NCBI RefSeq assembly: GCF_002379095.1
Contig: NZ_NBZV01000049.1
Span: 1-34,697 of the forward strand
Direction of reading: 5' to 3'
Source of the DNA: Polaromonas sp. AER18D-145
Lineage (GTDB): Bacteria; Pseudomonadota; Gammaproteobacteria; Burkholderiales; Burkholderiaceae_C
DNA: 34,697 bases
The notes under the pieces: generated by a model
Told to the model about the DNA's origin: nothing
The model's input: only the letters and a program-made list of their open reading frames with translations
Databases searched by the model: none
Made by a program: the position numbers and the translations under genes
Part shown: piece by piece, positions 1-7,095 of the stretch
Layout: each line of letters opens with the position of its first letter
Numbering within the stretch: position 1 is the stretch's first letter

Positions 1-3
1 GGT

Positions 4-930
4 TCAGAAAGCCAGCTGGGCCGACAGGTAGTAGCCGGTTTGCTTGCGGCTGGCGGTGGTGGCCGGAACAATCACGCCCAGGTCCACATAGGCCAGCGTC
101 ACGGAAACGTTCTTGTTCGGTGCCCAGGCGATGAAGATGTCTTTCCAGTCTTCCGAACGCAGGCCATTGCCCAGGCCGGCCGCGCGTCCGGCGGTTTCCA
201 GCTTGTTTCGCATGAAACGGTATTCGGCGCCTACAGCGATGTTTTTGGTGAGCAGGTAGGCCACCGAGAACTCCGGCTGCAGGCTGTACTTGTTCTCCTT
301 GCCGCCCAGGGTGGCGCCGTAGCCGAGCAGACCGTTTTGGTTGGCCTTGGTGGCGCGCAGCGTGCCGTTGACCAGCAGGCTCTGGCCCAGGAACAGCTTG
401 GTGGCGCTCACATACAGGTCCACCCCTTCGCGTTTGGCGCCCAGCGCCCTGAGCGTGCCGTCCAACCCGGTCGAGCCGAGCGTTTTGTACTGCACACCGA
501 CCGCCACTTGCGGCATCAGGGTGTCGGCGTCGAGCACGGCATCGCCGAGCACGCGCACCTTGGCGCCCACGATGGTCTGTTTCAGGTGCAGGCCGGGCAG
601 GCCCAGCGCGGTACCGGTGTTGCGGGTGTTGAAGTCCTGCTGGGCGACCGACAGTTCATAACGGTCGTGGATGCCGATGGCCGCGCCGACGATGTTCAGG
701 CCGTAGTCTTTGGTGCCGGCCGTGGTGACAAAGGCCGAGCCGCCGATTTCGCCTTCGGTGGCATTGCTGCCAATCACGGCCCACGGGGTCAGGCCGCCGC
801 CGGCCGCGCCGTCAACGCTGCTGACGCCGCCGGTCAGCAGCAGCTTGCCGGTGTCGGCATGGGCGCTCAGGCTGGCGCCGGCGCAGAGGATCGCCGCACA
901 GGCGGCCAGCAGGGAGGGGGCGAATGTCAT
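4..930 (-). CDS. DUF3034 family outer-surface protein
   Basis: A 308-residue secreted protein of unknown function. Residues 1-25 form a signal peptide (hydrophobic stretch ending in SAHA). The mature part opens with GKLLLTGGVSSVDGAAGGGLTPW, the hallmark start of DUF3034 proteins as I remember them, and then alternates short polar/hydrophobic segments ending in a C-terminal aromatic (QLAF), as expected for an outer-membrane beta-barrel. The ATG at 930 has an AGGAG about 8 nt upstream, and the stop TGA is at 4-6, so the gene is complete. It is divergent from the cytochrome c gene at 1094 with a 163-bp gap. No substrate or partner can be inferred. The barrel assignment is inference from the C-terminal Phe and strand-like pattern; the family assignment is from recall. 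Confidence 0.8.
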   Translation of the reverse strand: MTFAPSLLAACAAILCAGASLSAHADTGKLLLTGGVSSVDGAAGGGLTPWAVIGSNATEGEIGGSAFVTTAGTKDYGLNIVGAAIGIHDRYELSVAQQDFNTRNTGTALGLPGLHLKQTIVGAKVRVLGDAVLDADTLMPQVAVGVQYKTLGSTGLDGTLRALGAKREGVDLYVSATKLFLGQSLLVNGTLRATKANQNGLLGYGATLGGKENKYSLQPEFSVAYLLTKNIAVGAEYRFMRNKLETAGRAAGLGNGLRSEDWKDIFIAWAPNKNVSVTLAYVDLGVIVPATTASRKQTGYYLSAQLAF

Positions 931-1093
931 GGTCAGAGCTCCTGGGGCGGCACATGGCCGCGGGGTTGAAAAAAGATGTAATCAGTTGTACGCAGTAGGG
1001 ATACGGCACTGCCGGCGCGCTGGATTCAACTATTTCCGGGTTTCGTTTGAAGGGGTGCCGAATCCGGCTGACCGTCCCTTGCGTAATTCCGAC

Positions 1094-1534
1094 ATGAACT
1101 TCATGCATGCAAGCTTGTTGATGCGGCCGGGCCGGCTTCGGACCTGCCTGGCGGGCGCAGCCGTCACGTTGCTGCTGGCCGGGCCGGCGCTGGCGCAAGG
1201 CGGCGCGATCCCGCGTGAATGGCGCACGCCGCCGCCCGGCGACGCGGTGCGTGGCCAGGCGCTGTACCAGGCACGTTGCACGGCTTGCCACGCGGTGGAC
1301 AGCAACCAGGTGGGACCGGCGCACCGCGGCGTGATGGGCCGCCGCGTGGGCAGCCTCCAGGGCTACCGGTACTCGGACGAACTGGCGCAGTCGCGCCTGC
1401 GCTGGACGCCGCAGACACTCAACACCTGGCTGCAGGACCCGGAAGAGCTGGTGGCCGGCCAGCGCATGGGCTTTCAGGTGGACGACGCGCAGGAGCGCGC
1501 CGACCTGATTGCCTGGCTGGCGACCTTGAAATGA
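1094..1534 (+). CDS. Secreted class I cytochrome c, single haem
   Basis: A 146-residue mono-haem c-type cytochrome for periplasmic electron transfer. Residues 14-34 form a signal peptide ending ALA-Q. The haem-attachment motif is CTACH (C62, C65, H66), and M125 in GQRMGF is the likely distal axial ligand. The spacing matches small class I cytochromes of the c2/c-552 type, whose mature size is about 100 residues. The reading frame stays open far upstream (to 710), but that part is a shadow; I placed the start at the first ATG before the signal peptide. The Shine-Dalgarno sequence is weak, so ATGs at 1103 or 1121 are also possible. It stands alone and no oxidase or dehydrogenase partner is adjacent. 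Its stop lies 25 bp from the convergent dinB stop. Confidence 0.88.
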   Translation: MNFMHASLLMRPGRLRTCLAGAAVTLLLAGPALAQGGAIPREWRTPPPGDAVRGQALYQARCTACHAVDSNQVGPAHRGVMGRRVGSLQGYRYSDELAQSRLRWTPQTLNTWLQDPEELVAGQRMGFQVDDAQERADLIAWLATLK

Positions 1535-1558
1535 GGCGTGCCGGCAGCGGCAGCCGGC

Positions 1559-2818
1559 TTAGAACAGCTGGTCGGTTGCTATTGATTCAGTAGCTGCTTG
1601 CGCCCGTCTCGATTGGGCTAGATCCCGATTTTGCTCATAAACCGGCGCTTCGCCGGCTTTCACCAGCGTGGCGGCACGCACGCCCAGCAGGCGCAGCCGT
1701 TTGTCCAGCGGCACCCGCTTCAGGCACAGGCCCGCCGTTTTGCGGATGGTGGGGCCGTCGGCGGTGTAGAAGTCGGCCGTCTGGTCGCGCGTCGCAATCT
1801 TGAAATCGTCGTAACGCAGCTTGATGCCTATGGTTTTGGCCACGTAACCCTTGCGTTGCAGGTCGTCAGCCAGTTTCTCGCAGAGGCTGGTGAAGATGGC
1901 GCCCAGCTCTGCCCGGTCGCGCACCGCATGCAGGTCGCGTTCAAACGTGGTTTCGCGGCTGATAGACACCGGCTCGCTTTCGGTGACCACCGGCCGCGCA
2001 TCGCGGCCCCAGGCGGCTTCATGCATCCAGGCGCCGGTGGCCTTGCCGAAATGCCGGATCAGGAAGGCCGGTTCCTGGGCGGCCAGCTCGCCGATGGTGT
2101 GGATGGCCAGTGCCGCCAGTTTTTCGCCGGCCTTGGGGCCGATGCCGTTGATCTTGCGCACATGGAGCGGCCAGATTTTTTCCTGCAGGTCGGCTTCGTA
2201 AACAACCGAGATGCCCTTGGGCTTGTTGAACTCGCTGGCCATCTTGGCGAGCAGCTTGTTGGGCGCCACGCCGACCGAACAGGTCAGGCCGGTTTTTTCG
2301 AAAATCTCTTTCTGGATCAGGCGCGCCAGCACACGCCCGCCCTCGCGCTGGCCGCCGGGCACGTCGGTGAAGTCGATGTAGACCTCGTCGACGCCGCGGT
2401 CCTCCATCAGCGGCGCGATGTCGGTGATGGTGCTCTTGAACAGCCGCGAGTACTTGCGCACCTCGTCAAAATCCACCGGCAGCACGATGGCCTGCGGGCA
2501 CAGCTTGGCGGCCTTCATCATGCCCATGGCCGAGCCCACGCCGAACTGGCGCGCGGCATAGGTCGCGGTGGTGATGACGCCGCGCCCCACATAGTCCTTG
2601 AGCAGCGGGAATTGGGCGACCGGGATGAAGCGCAGCGCGCGTTCGCCCTGCGCGGCCATCAGCGCTTCGTCCACCTTGCGCCGGCCGCCGCCTATGACCA
2701 CCGGCAGGCCCTTGAGCTGCGGGTAACGCAGCAGCTCGATGGACGCAAAAAAGGCATCCATGTCGAGGTGCGCAATGCGGCGGATCCTCGGCGGGCTGGA
2801 AGGGGGAGGGACACTCAC
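1559..2818 (-). CDS. dinB: DNA polymerase IV (Y-family, translesion)
   Basis: A 419-residue error-prone Y-family polymerase. Catalytic carboxylates are visible as D19/D21 (HLDMDAFF) and D144/E145 (RGVDEVYID). The palm/fingers are followed by a helix-hairpin-helix thumb (KINGIGPKAGEKL) and the little-finger region (SISRETTFERDL). Residues 46-77 are an extra segment of about 32 residues between VVIGGG and GRGVITTATYAAR, compared with E. coli DinB. The GTG at 2818 is chosen because it overlaps the stop of an upstream ORF (GTGA) and gives the family N-terminus; the longer open frame back to 3085 lacks homology. The C-terminus ends DQLF, resembling a beta-clamp-binding peptide, and a copy of the dispersed 61-nt repeat is spliced in just before it. 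No LexA box was recognisable. Confidence 0.9.
   Translation of the reverse strand: MSVPPPSSPPRIRRIAHLDMDAFFASIELLRYPQLKGLPVVIGGGRRKVDEALMAAQGERALRFIPVAQFPLLKDYVGRGVITTATYAARQFGVGSAMGMMKAAKLCPQAIVLPVDFDEVRKYSRLFKSTITDIAPLMEDRGVDEVYIDFTDVPGGQREGGRVLARLIQKEIFEKTGLTCSVGVAPNKLLAKMASEFNKPKGISVVYEADLQEKIWPLHVRKINGIGPKAGEKLAALAIHTIGELAAQEPAFLIRHFGKATGAWMHEAAWGRDARPVVTESEPVSISRETTFERDLHAVRDRAELGAIFTSLCEKLADDLQRKGYVAKTIGIKLRYDDFKIATRDQTADFYTADGPTIRKTAGLCLKRVPLDKRLRLLGVRAATLVKAGEAPVYEQNRDLAQSRRAQAATESIATDQLF
1578..1638 (+). repeat. 61-nt dispersed repeat, copy a (in dinB 3' end)
   Basis: The core is GCTATTGATTCAGTAGC (1578-1594), with TGCTTGCGC next to it, GGGCT at the fixed offset, and the tail CGATTTTGCTCAT. 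Read on the minus strand it encodes the penultimate residues of DinB (including AATESIA). Confidence 0.85.
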
Positions 2819-2995
2819 CCGGCAAGCATAACGTTGAACAGCGTTGCCCGCAGTTCCTGCCAGCCAGGGCGGTCGTCCCCCGGGAATGCCAGCGTCGACG
2901 CCGAAATAAATGCCGGCCTGGTTGTCCAGCTGCGCCAGCGCCGCATCGACCTGCGCCAAGCTGGCCGCGCTGCGCTGGACGCGCAGGCCGATCAT
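2815..2995 (-). pseudogene. Broken ~59-codon ORF overlapping dinB start
   Basis: An ATG at 2995 opens a strongly GC3-biased frame (MIGLRVQRSAASLAQVDAAL and onwards) that looks coding for about 39 codons, up to a run of five G on the minus strand (2877-2881 on plus). Past that run, the coding-like sequence continues in the +1 frame as DDRPGWQELRATLFNVMLAG and stops with TGA at 2817-2815, which overlaps the dinB GTG by the GTGA arrangement typical of coupled genes. Deleting one G would restore a single 59-residue ORF. I do not recognise the protein. The alternatives are a real frameshift, a sequencing error in the homopolymer, or programmed slippage. The overlap with dinB suggests co-transcription and perhaps translational coupling. 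Confidence 0.5.
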
Positions 2996-3039
2996 GCTGA
3001 CTCTAGTACTGCAGTCGGAAAATATCGAAACATGAAAGC

Positions 3040-3095
3040 GCGCCTTCGCACCCATGGCGGCGTTGCAACCCTTGCGAAGGCGCACAGCCTTCGCT
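3040..3095. other. Two mutually exclusive hairpins after Bug gene
   Basis: GCGCCTTCGCA (3040-3050) pairs perfectly with TGCGAAGGCGC (3073-3083). An alternative compact hairpin, GCGAAGGC (3075-3082) with GCCTTCGC (3088-3095) and a 5-nt loop, uses the same middle strand. No T-run follows on either strand, so a classic intrinsic terminator is not supported. It lies between the Bug gene stop and the dinB-leader ORF. Confidence 0.45.
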
Positions 3096-3165
3096 GCGGC
3101 TTGCGCCTTGCCCTGGGCAGGAATCCATCACTTTCATCTTGCTTCGCTACTTCCGGATTGCCATA

Positions 3166-4191
3166 CTACTCGACGGAGATGCCGGTGCGTTTGATGATGG
3201 GGGTCATCACGCGCAATTCCTGCTGCATGAACTTCTGCAGGTCCTGCTCGGAACCGCCGATGGGTTCCATGTACTGGGCGTGGAGTTTTTCCTTGACCTC
3301 GGGCATCGCGAGGACGGCGTTGATTTCCTGGTTCATGCGCCGGACGATGTCGGTCGGCGTGCTGGCCGGGGCCATCACGGCCATCCAGGCAAGGTTTTCG
3401 ATCTCGGGCAGGCCGGCTTCCTTCATGGTCGGGATGTCGGGCATGAGCTGGCTGCGTTTGGCGGTGGACACGGCCAAGGCGCGCATCTTGCCGGCCTTGA
3501 CCTGGGGGATCACCGCCACCGCGGGCACGCAGGCAAACTGCACGTCGCCCTGCAGGATGGCCAGGATGGACAGCGGCGAGGAGGCGTACGGAATGTGGAC
3601 CGCGAAGGTGTCGGTCTTGACCTTGAGCAGCTCCACGCCGAGCTGCGACAGGCTGCCCACCCCGGTCGATGAAAAGTTGAACTTGCCGGGGTTTTTCTTC
3701 ATGGCATCGACCAGCTCCTTGAGCGTGGTGATGCCCGAGTCGGCGCGCACCGCACACACATTGGCCTGGCCGCCGGCCAGCACCACCGGACGCAGCTCGG
3801 TGAACGGGTCATAAGGCAGCTTCTTGTAAAGCACGGTGTTGTACACCAGCGGGCCGTTGGTGCTGATGACGAAGTTGTAGCCGTCGCCCGCCGCTTTGGC
3901 CACGGCGCCGGTGCCGTTGTTGCCGCCGGCGCCGGCGCGGTTTTCGATGATCACCGGCTGGCCCAGGCGCGGCGAGAGCTTTTCGGCCATGATGCGCGCG
4001 ATCACATCCGGTGACGAGCCCGCGCCGTAAGGCACCACGATGCGCACCGGCTTGTTCGGCCAGGCCTGTCCTGAGCCTGTCGAAGCGGCCTGGGCCATGG
4101 CGCCTGCCGTGGCAAGTGCCACCGTGGCCGCCACGGTGCAGCGGGCCAGCAGGCGGGTCAGCGGAAAACGGGCGGTGGTGCGGGTGTTCAT
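3166..4191 (-). CDS. Bug-family tripartite tricarboxylate receptor
   Basis: A 341-residue periplasmic solute-binding protein of the Bug/TctC family, the extracytoplasmic receptor of tripartite tricarboxylate transporters. Residues 1-34 form a signal peptide. The mature domain begins WPNKPVRIVVPYGAGSSPD and carries the family hallmarks GQPVIIENRAGAGGNNG, YAS, FA.VPA, RALAVSTAKRS and IPTMKEAGLP. Length is close to the usual 320-330. No TctA/TctB membrane genes are adjacent, which is common for orphan Bug receptors in Burkholderiales. Its ATG overlaps the stop of the upstream chorismate mutase (ATGA), implying translational coupling. The residues STGSGQA just after the signal peptide are encoded by a dispersed repeat (plus strand 4065-4085). 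The ligand cannot be read from the sequence. Confidence 0.9.
   Translation of the reverse strand: MNTRTTARFPLTRLLARCTVAATVALATAGAMAQAASTGSGQAWPNKPVRIVVPYGAGSSPDVIARIMAEKLSPRLGQPVIIENRAGAGGNNGTGAVAKAAGDGYNFVISTNGPLVYNTVLYKKLPYDPFTELRPVVLAGGQANVCAVRADSGITTLKELVDAMKKNPGKFNFSSTGVGSLSQLGVELLKVKTDTFAVHIPYASSPLSILAILQGDVQFACVPAVAVIPQVKAGKMRALAVSTAKRSQLMPDIPTMKEAGLPEIENLAWMAVMAPASTPTDIVRRMNQEINAVLAMPEVKEKLHAQYMEPIGGSEQDLQKFMQQELRVMTPIIKRTGISVE
4065..4085 (-). repeat. GCCTGTCGAAG-type dispersed repeat inside Bug gene
   Basis: The plus strand reads GCCTGTCCTGAGCCTGTCGA followed by AG. A related copy, with GGGCTGGGCCTGTCGAAG, lies at about 34434-34451 after hemY. The motif (G)AGCCTGTCGAAG is one I recall as a widespread short interspersed repeat in proteobacteria. 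Here it falls at the signal-peptide/mature-domain junction of the receptor, a site that tolerates extra residues. Confidence 0.55.
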
Positions 4192-4565
4192 GGGGTGATC
4201 AGTTCCGTGTCGTGAAAAAAGGTGCCCTCGCCGGCGATGTAGCCGGCGACGAGGGTGCGGTAGGTGGACTCCATGATATCGGGCAGTCCGGGGAAATCGG
4301 CTTCATGGCGCGCGGCGAGGGCCCGCACGCGCGCGAAGACCTCGGCCTGGCGCGCCGGCGCGGCCACCTGGAAGGCGTCGCGCTTGAAACGGGTGGCGTC
4401 ACGCACACACAGCGCGCGTTGCGCGAGCAGTTCGACGATCTGCTCATCGAGCGTGTCGATGCGCTCGCGCAGCGCGGCCAGTGTCGGGGCAACCTCGACA
4501 TAGTCCGGGTCCTTGAAGCGGCGCACCGGGGGCGTGTGGGTGGTGGGTTCCTGGGGAGAAGTCAT
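4188..4565 (-). CDS. Chorismate mutase, AroQ/PchB-like
   Basis: A 125-residue, mostly helical AroQ-fold protein. It would convert chorismate to prephenate, or, as in PchB, act as an isochorismate-pyruvate lyase. Visible hallmarks are LRERIDTLDEQIVELLAQRALCVRDATRFK (helix 1 with its Arg and the catalytic-pocket Arg/Lys), then APARQAEVFARVRALA and IMESTYRTLVAGYIAGEGTFF. The start at ATG 4565 (MTSPQEP) is preferred to the upstream in-frame TTG/ATG extension, which reads through a low-complexity stretch. The TGA overlaps the ATG of the Bug receptor (4191-4188), so the two are coupled. Mutase versus lyase cannot be settled by eye. Confidence 0.82.
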   Translation of the reverse strand: MTSPQEPTTHTPPVRRFKDPDYVEVAPTLAALRERIDTLDEQIVELLAQRALCVRDATRFKRDAFQVAAPARQAEVFARVRALAARHEADFPGLPDIMESTYRTLVAGYIAGEGTFFHDTELITP

Positions 4566-4734
4566 GGCGTGAGGTGGTCGGGATGGCGGCAGAAAATTGA
4601 TAAGCAAGCTTATTGATTCGGCCTTGTGTTGTCATCGGGGCATTCCCCAACAGGACCGCGCCGACGCGCCGGGTACGGTTGGCCGCTTCCCCGTTTCCCC
4701 GCTTCCCCCGGCATGGTTTGAAACGCTGCCCGGT

Positions 4735-5889
4735 TCAGGTCGGGAAAGTGCCCGGCAGCAGGATGGACTTGTCCACCGTCTCGATGTTGGTGTGGCCGCA
4801 AAACGCCATCGTCAAATCAAGCTCGCGGTGGATGATCTGCAGCGCCTTGGTCACGCCTTCCTCCCCCATGGCGCCCAGGCCGTACAGGAAGGAGCGGCCG
4901 ATGTAGGTGCCCTTGGCGCCCAGCGCCCGCGCCTTGAGCACGTCCTGGCCGCTGCGGATGCCGCCGTCCATGTGGACCTCGATCTGGCTGCCGACCGCAT
5001 CAACGATGTGCGGCAGGGCGCGAATCGACGACTCCGCGCCGTCGAGCTGGCGCCCGCCATGGTTGGACACGATCAGCGCGTCGGCGCCGGAGTTGACCGC
5101 GAGTTTGGCGTCTTCCACGTCCTGGATGCCCTTGAGGATCAGCTTGCCGCCCCAGCGTTTCTTGATCCATTCCACGTCGCCCCAGTTGAGTCCGGGATCG
5201 AACTGTTTGGCCGTCCACTCCGAGAGGGAGCCCATGTTTTCGACGCCCTTGACATGGCCGACGATGTTGCCGAAGCCGTGGCGTTTGGTGCCCAGCATGC
5301 CCAGGCCCCAGCGCGGCTTGGTCATCAGGTTCAGGATGGTGGCCAGTGTCGGTTTGGGCGGCGCACTCAGGCCGTTCTTGAGGTCCTTGTGGCGCTGGCC
5401 GAGGATCTGCAGGTCCAGCGTGAGCACCAGCGCCGAGCAGTTGGCGGCCTTGGCGCGGTCGATCAGGCGCTCGATGAAGTCGCGGTCCTTCATCACGTAG
5501 AGCTGGAACCAGAAGGGGTGGCGATCGGTCCCGGCCGCCACGTCCTCGATGGAGCAGATGCTCATGGTCGAGAGCGTGAACGGAATGCCGAACTTTTTCG
5601 CCGCACGTGCGCCCAGGATCTCGCCGTCGGCATGCTGCATGCCGGTCAGGCCGGTCGGCGCAATCGCCACCGGCATGGCCACGTTCTGGCCAATCATCTG
5701 CGTGGCCGTGCTGCGGTTTTCCATGTTGACCGCCACGCGCTGGCGCAGCTTGATGGACTGGAAGTCGCTTTCATTGGCGCGGTAGGTGCTTTCGGTCCAC
5801 GAGCCGGAGTCGGCGTAGTCGTAGAACATGCGGGGCACGCGTTTTTTCGCCAGAACGCGCAGGTCTTCGATGGTGGTGATCACGGGCAT
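4735..5889 (-). CDS. lldD: FMN-dependent L-lactate dehydrogenase
   Basis: A 384-residue alpha-hydroxy-acid dehydrogenase that oxidises L-lactate to pyruvate with FMN and passes electrons to quinone at the inner membrane. Family residues are present: Y23-D24-Y25 (MFYDYADSG), Q129/Y131 (FQLYV), D159 (LTLDLQILGQRHKD), K253 (LILKG), catalytic H277 and R280 (SNHGGRQLDG) and the FMN-phosphate loop DGGIRSG (308-314). Length matches LldD (about 380). ATG 5889 is chosen because GGAGA lies 7 nt upstream; a TTG at 5904 would place the start before that site. The downstream chorismate mutase is on the same strand after a 169-bp gap, so co-transcription is possible but unproven. Glycolate or mandelate oxidases are alternatives within the family. 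Confidence 0.88.
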   Translation of the reverse strand: MPVITTIEDLRVLAKKRVPRMFYDYADSGSWTESTYRANESDFQSIKLRQRVAVNMENRSTATQMIGQNVAMPVAIAPTGLTGMQHADGEILGARAAKKFGIPFTLSTMSICSIEDVAAGTDRHPFWFQLYVMKDRDFIERLIDRAKAANCSALVLTLDLQILGQRHKDLKNGLSAPPKPTLATILNLMTKPRWGLGMLGTKRHGFGNIVGHVKGVENMGSLSEWTAKQFDPGLNWGDVEWIKKRWGGKLILKGIQDVEDAKLAVNSGADALIVSNHGGRQLDGAESSIRALPHIVDAVGSQIEVHMDGGIRSGQDVLKARALGAKGTYIGRSFLYGLGAMGEEGVTKALQIIHRELDLTMAFCGHTNIETVDKSILLPGTFPT

Positions 5890-6039
5890 GGAGTCTCCAG
5901 ACAACAGATTTTTTTTGGGAAGCTGCCGCCATGGTAGCGCCGGTGCTTGCGCTGCTGCGTGAATTCTGGTCCTGCGGCTTTGAAATTATTGACACGCAGC
6001 TTGCGCAGGCATGGGGCCCGGGGGGGAATGCCGGTGGCA

Positions 6040-7017
6040 CTATCGGGCAGGCGAAGGGGAACGGATACCTGCACCACGCACTTCCAGGCGAATCTCGTCC
6101 AGTACCTTGCCGCCGGCATCGACCAGTTGCACCACATGCCGGCCCGGCCAGGGCAACCACTGCGCTTGTGCGCCGCGTGCAAACGGCTTGCCGTCCATCA
6201 GCCAGCGCAGCTCCCGGCCCTGGGTGCTGAAGCTCACGCGTTGACGGTTGGGCGGAATGTCGGGGTCCAGCGCGATGATGGTGCCGTTGGTGGGGGCGGT
6301 GATGCGGGCTGCGACAGATGCCGTGCTGCCTGAATTTTTCAAGCATTTTTGGCCTCCAGCCATTGTCCTGTCTGCGCCGGTAGCTCCTGAATCAATAGCA
6401 AACAGGGATTGTTCGGTGCCCCGAACAAACCATTCGCTGCGCGCCGCCTCGATCGGCGTGCCCGCTGCATCGGCAAATGTCACCTGTCTTTGCACCACGC
6501 CAGCCGGTGACGCCGGGGCGCGGCTGGGCTCGGTGCGATGCAGGTAATTCATCAGTGCCGCCCAGACCGGTGCGGCGCCGCTGGTGCCGCTGACGTCCCA
6601 CATGGGCGCACCGCTGGCGTTGCCTACCCAGACGCCCACGGTGTAGCGCTGCGAGAAGCCCAGCGCCCAGTTGTCGCGCATGTCCTTGCTGGTGCCGGTT
6701 TTCACCGCGGTCCAGAAACGGGTGGCCAGAAGGCTGTCCGTCCCGAAGGTGCCATCGGGGAGTTTCGGTTGCAACGACATCTTCAAACCACCGCGGCCTG
6801 GCAACACATCGGCCGGCGGGTTCACGTCCAGTGTGAAGCTGCCATTGACCAGCGCTGGCGTGGCCTGTTGCACTGTCAAGGGCATGTCCGGAATGATGCG
6901 CTGACGCGCCTTCAGGCGATCGCATGCGCTGCTCGCCTTGTCCTTCGCTTCAATCCGCCACAGGATGGCCTCTCGCCTGTCTGCCTTAACAAAACAGTTG
7001 GGTATCGGACGACATTC
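6040..7017 (-). pseudogene. Alpha-2-macroglobulin / pbpC C-terminal fusion remnant
   Basis: One frame stays open from 7017 (just after TAG 7020-7018) to the stop at 6040. Its first part (ILWRIEAKDKASSACDRLKA, then LTVQQATPALVNGSFTLDVN, then ADVLPGRGGLKMSLQPKLPDG) is an internal piece of a bacterial alpha-2-macroglobulin (YfhM type). At about 6735-6750 it switches to the C-terminal part of penicillin-binding protein 1C: LLATRFWTAVKTGTSKDMRD (KTG box), YTVGVWVGNASGAPM, VSGTSGAAPVW, then a BiPBP_C domain (ITAPTNGTIIALDPDIP to the end). The transglycosylase domain and the catalytic Ser motif are missing. yfhM and pbpC are normally adjacent in this order, so a single deletion explains the fusion. 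A 61-nt repeat copy lies at 6339-6399 inside the pbpC part. The first ATG is at 6885; expression is doubtful. Confidence 0.85.
6339..6399 (-). repeat. 61-nt dispersed repeat, copy b (in pbpC remnant)
   Basis: The minus-strand core is GCTATTGATTCAGGAGC (6399-6383), followed at the fixed distance by TGGC (offset 21-24 after the core) and an AT-rich tail. It is in frame within the linker between the transpeptidase remnant and BiPBP_C, encoding roughly IDSGATGADRTMAGGQKCL. Confidence 0.75.
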
Positions 7018-7095
7018 CTAGCAAGGCAGACCGGAGTTTGCCTTTATGTCGGATTGCCCGACCGATTCATTTGTCCTGGTACGAACCGCACAGAT

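Noticed and set aside
40..969. 309-codon plus-strand ORF opposite the DUF3034 gene
   Set aside because: Antisense shadow in GC-rich DNA: composition rich in Gly/Arg/His/Gln, no domain, and the minus-strand gene has a signal peptide and ribosome site.
930..1094. Sigma-70 promoters in the divergent DUF3034/cytochrome spacer
   Set aside because: TTGAAA at 966-971 has no acceptable -10 at 16-18 bp, and the minus-strand candidates are equally weak.
2996..3165. LexA/SOS box upstream of dinB
   Set aside because: No CTGT-N8-ACAG match in the spacer or the leader ORF.
1631..3814. 727-codon plus-strand ORF opposite dinB and the Bug gene
   Set aside because: It runs across two real genes and their spacer on the other strand; shadow frame with no recognisable domain.
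1105..4624. Similar 20-mers GCAAGCTTRTTGATKCGGCC at about 1109 and 4605, both encoding RINKLA on the minus strand
   Set aside because: Only two copies with two mismatches. In 35 kb a pair this similar can arise by chance, and no flanking similarity extends it.
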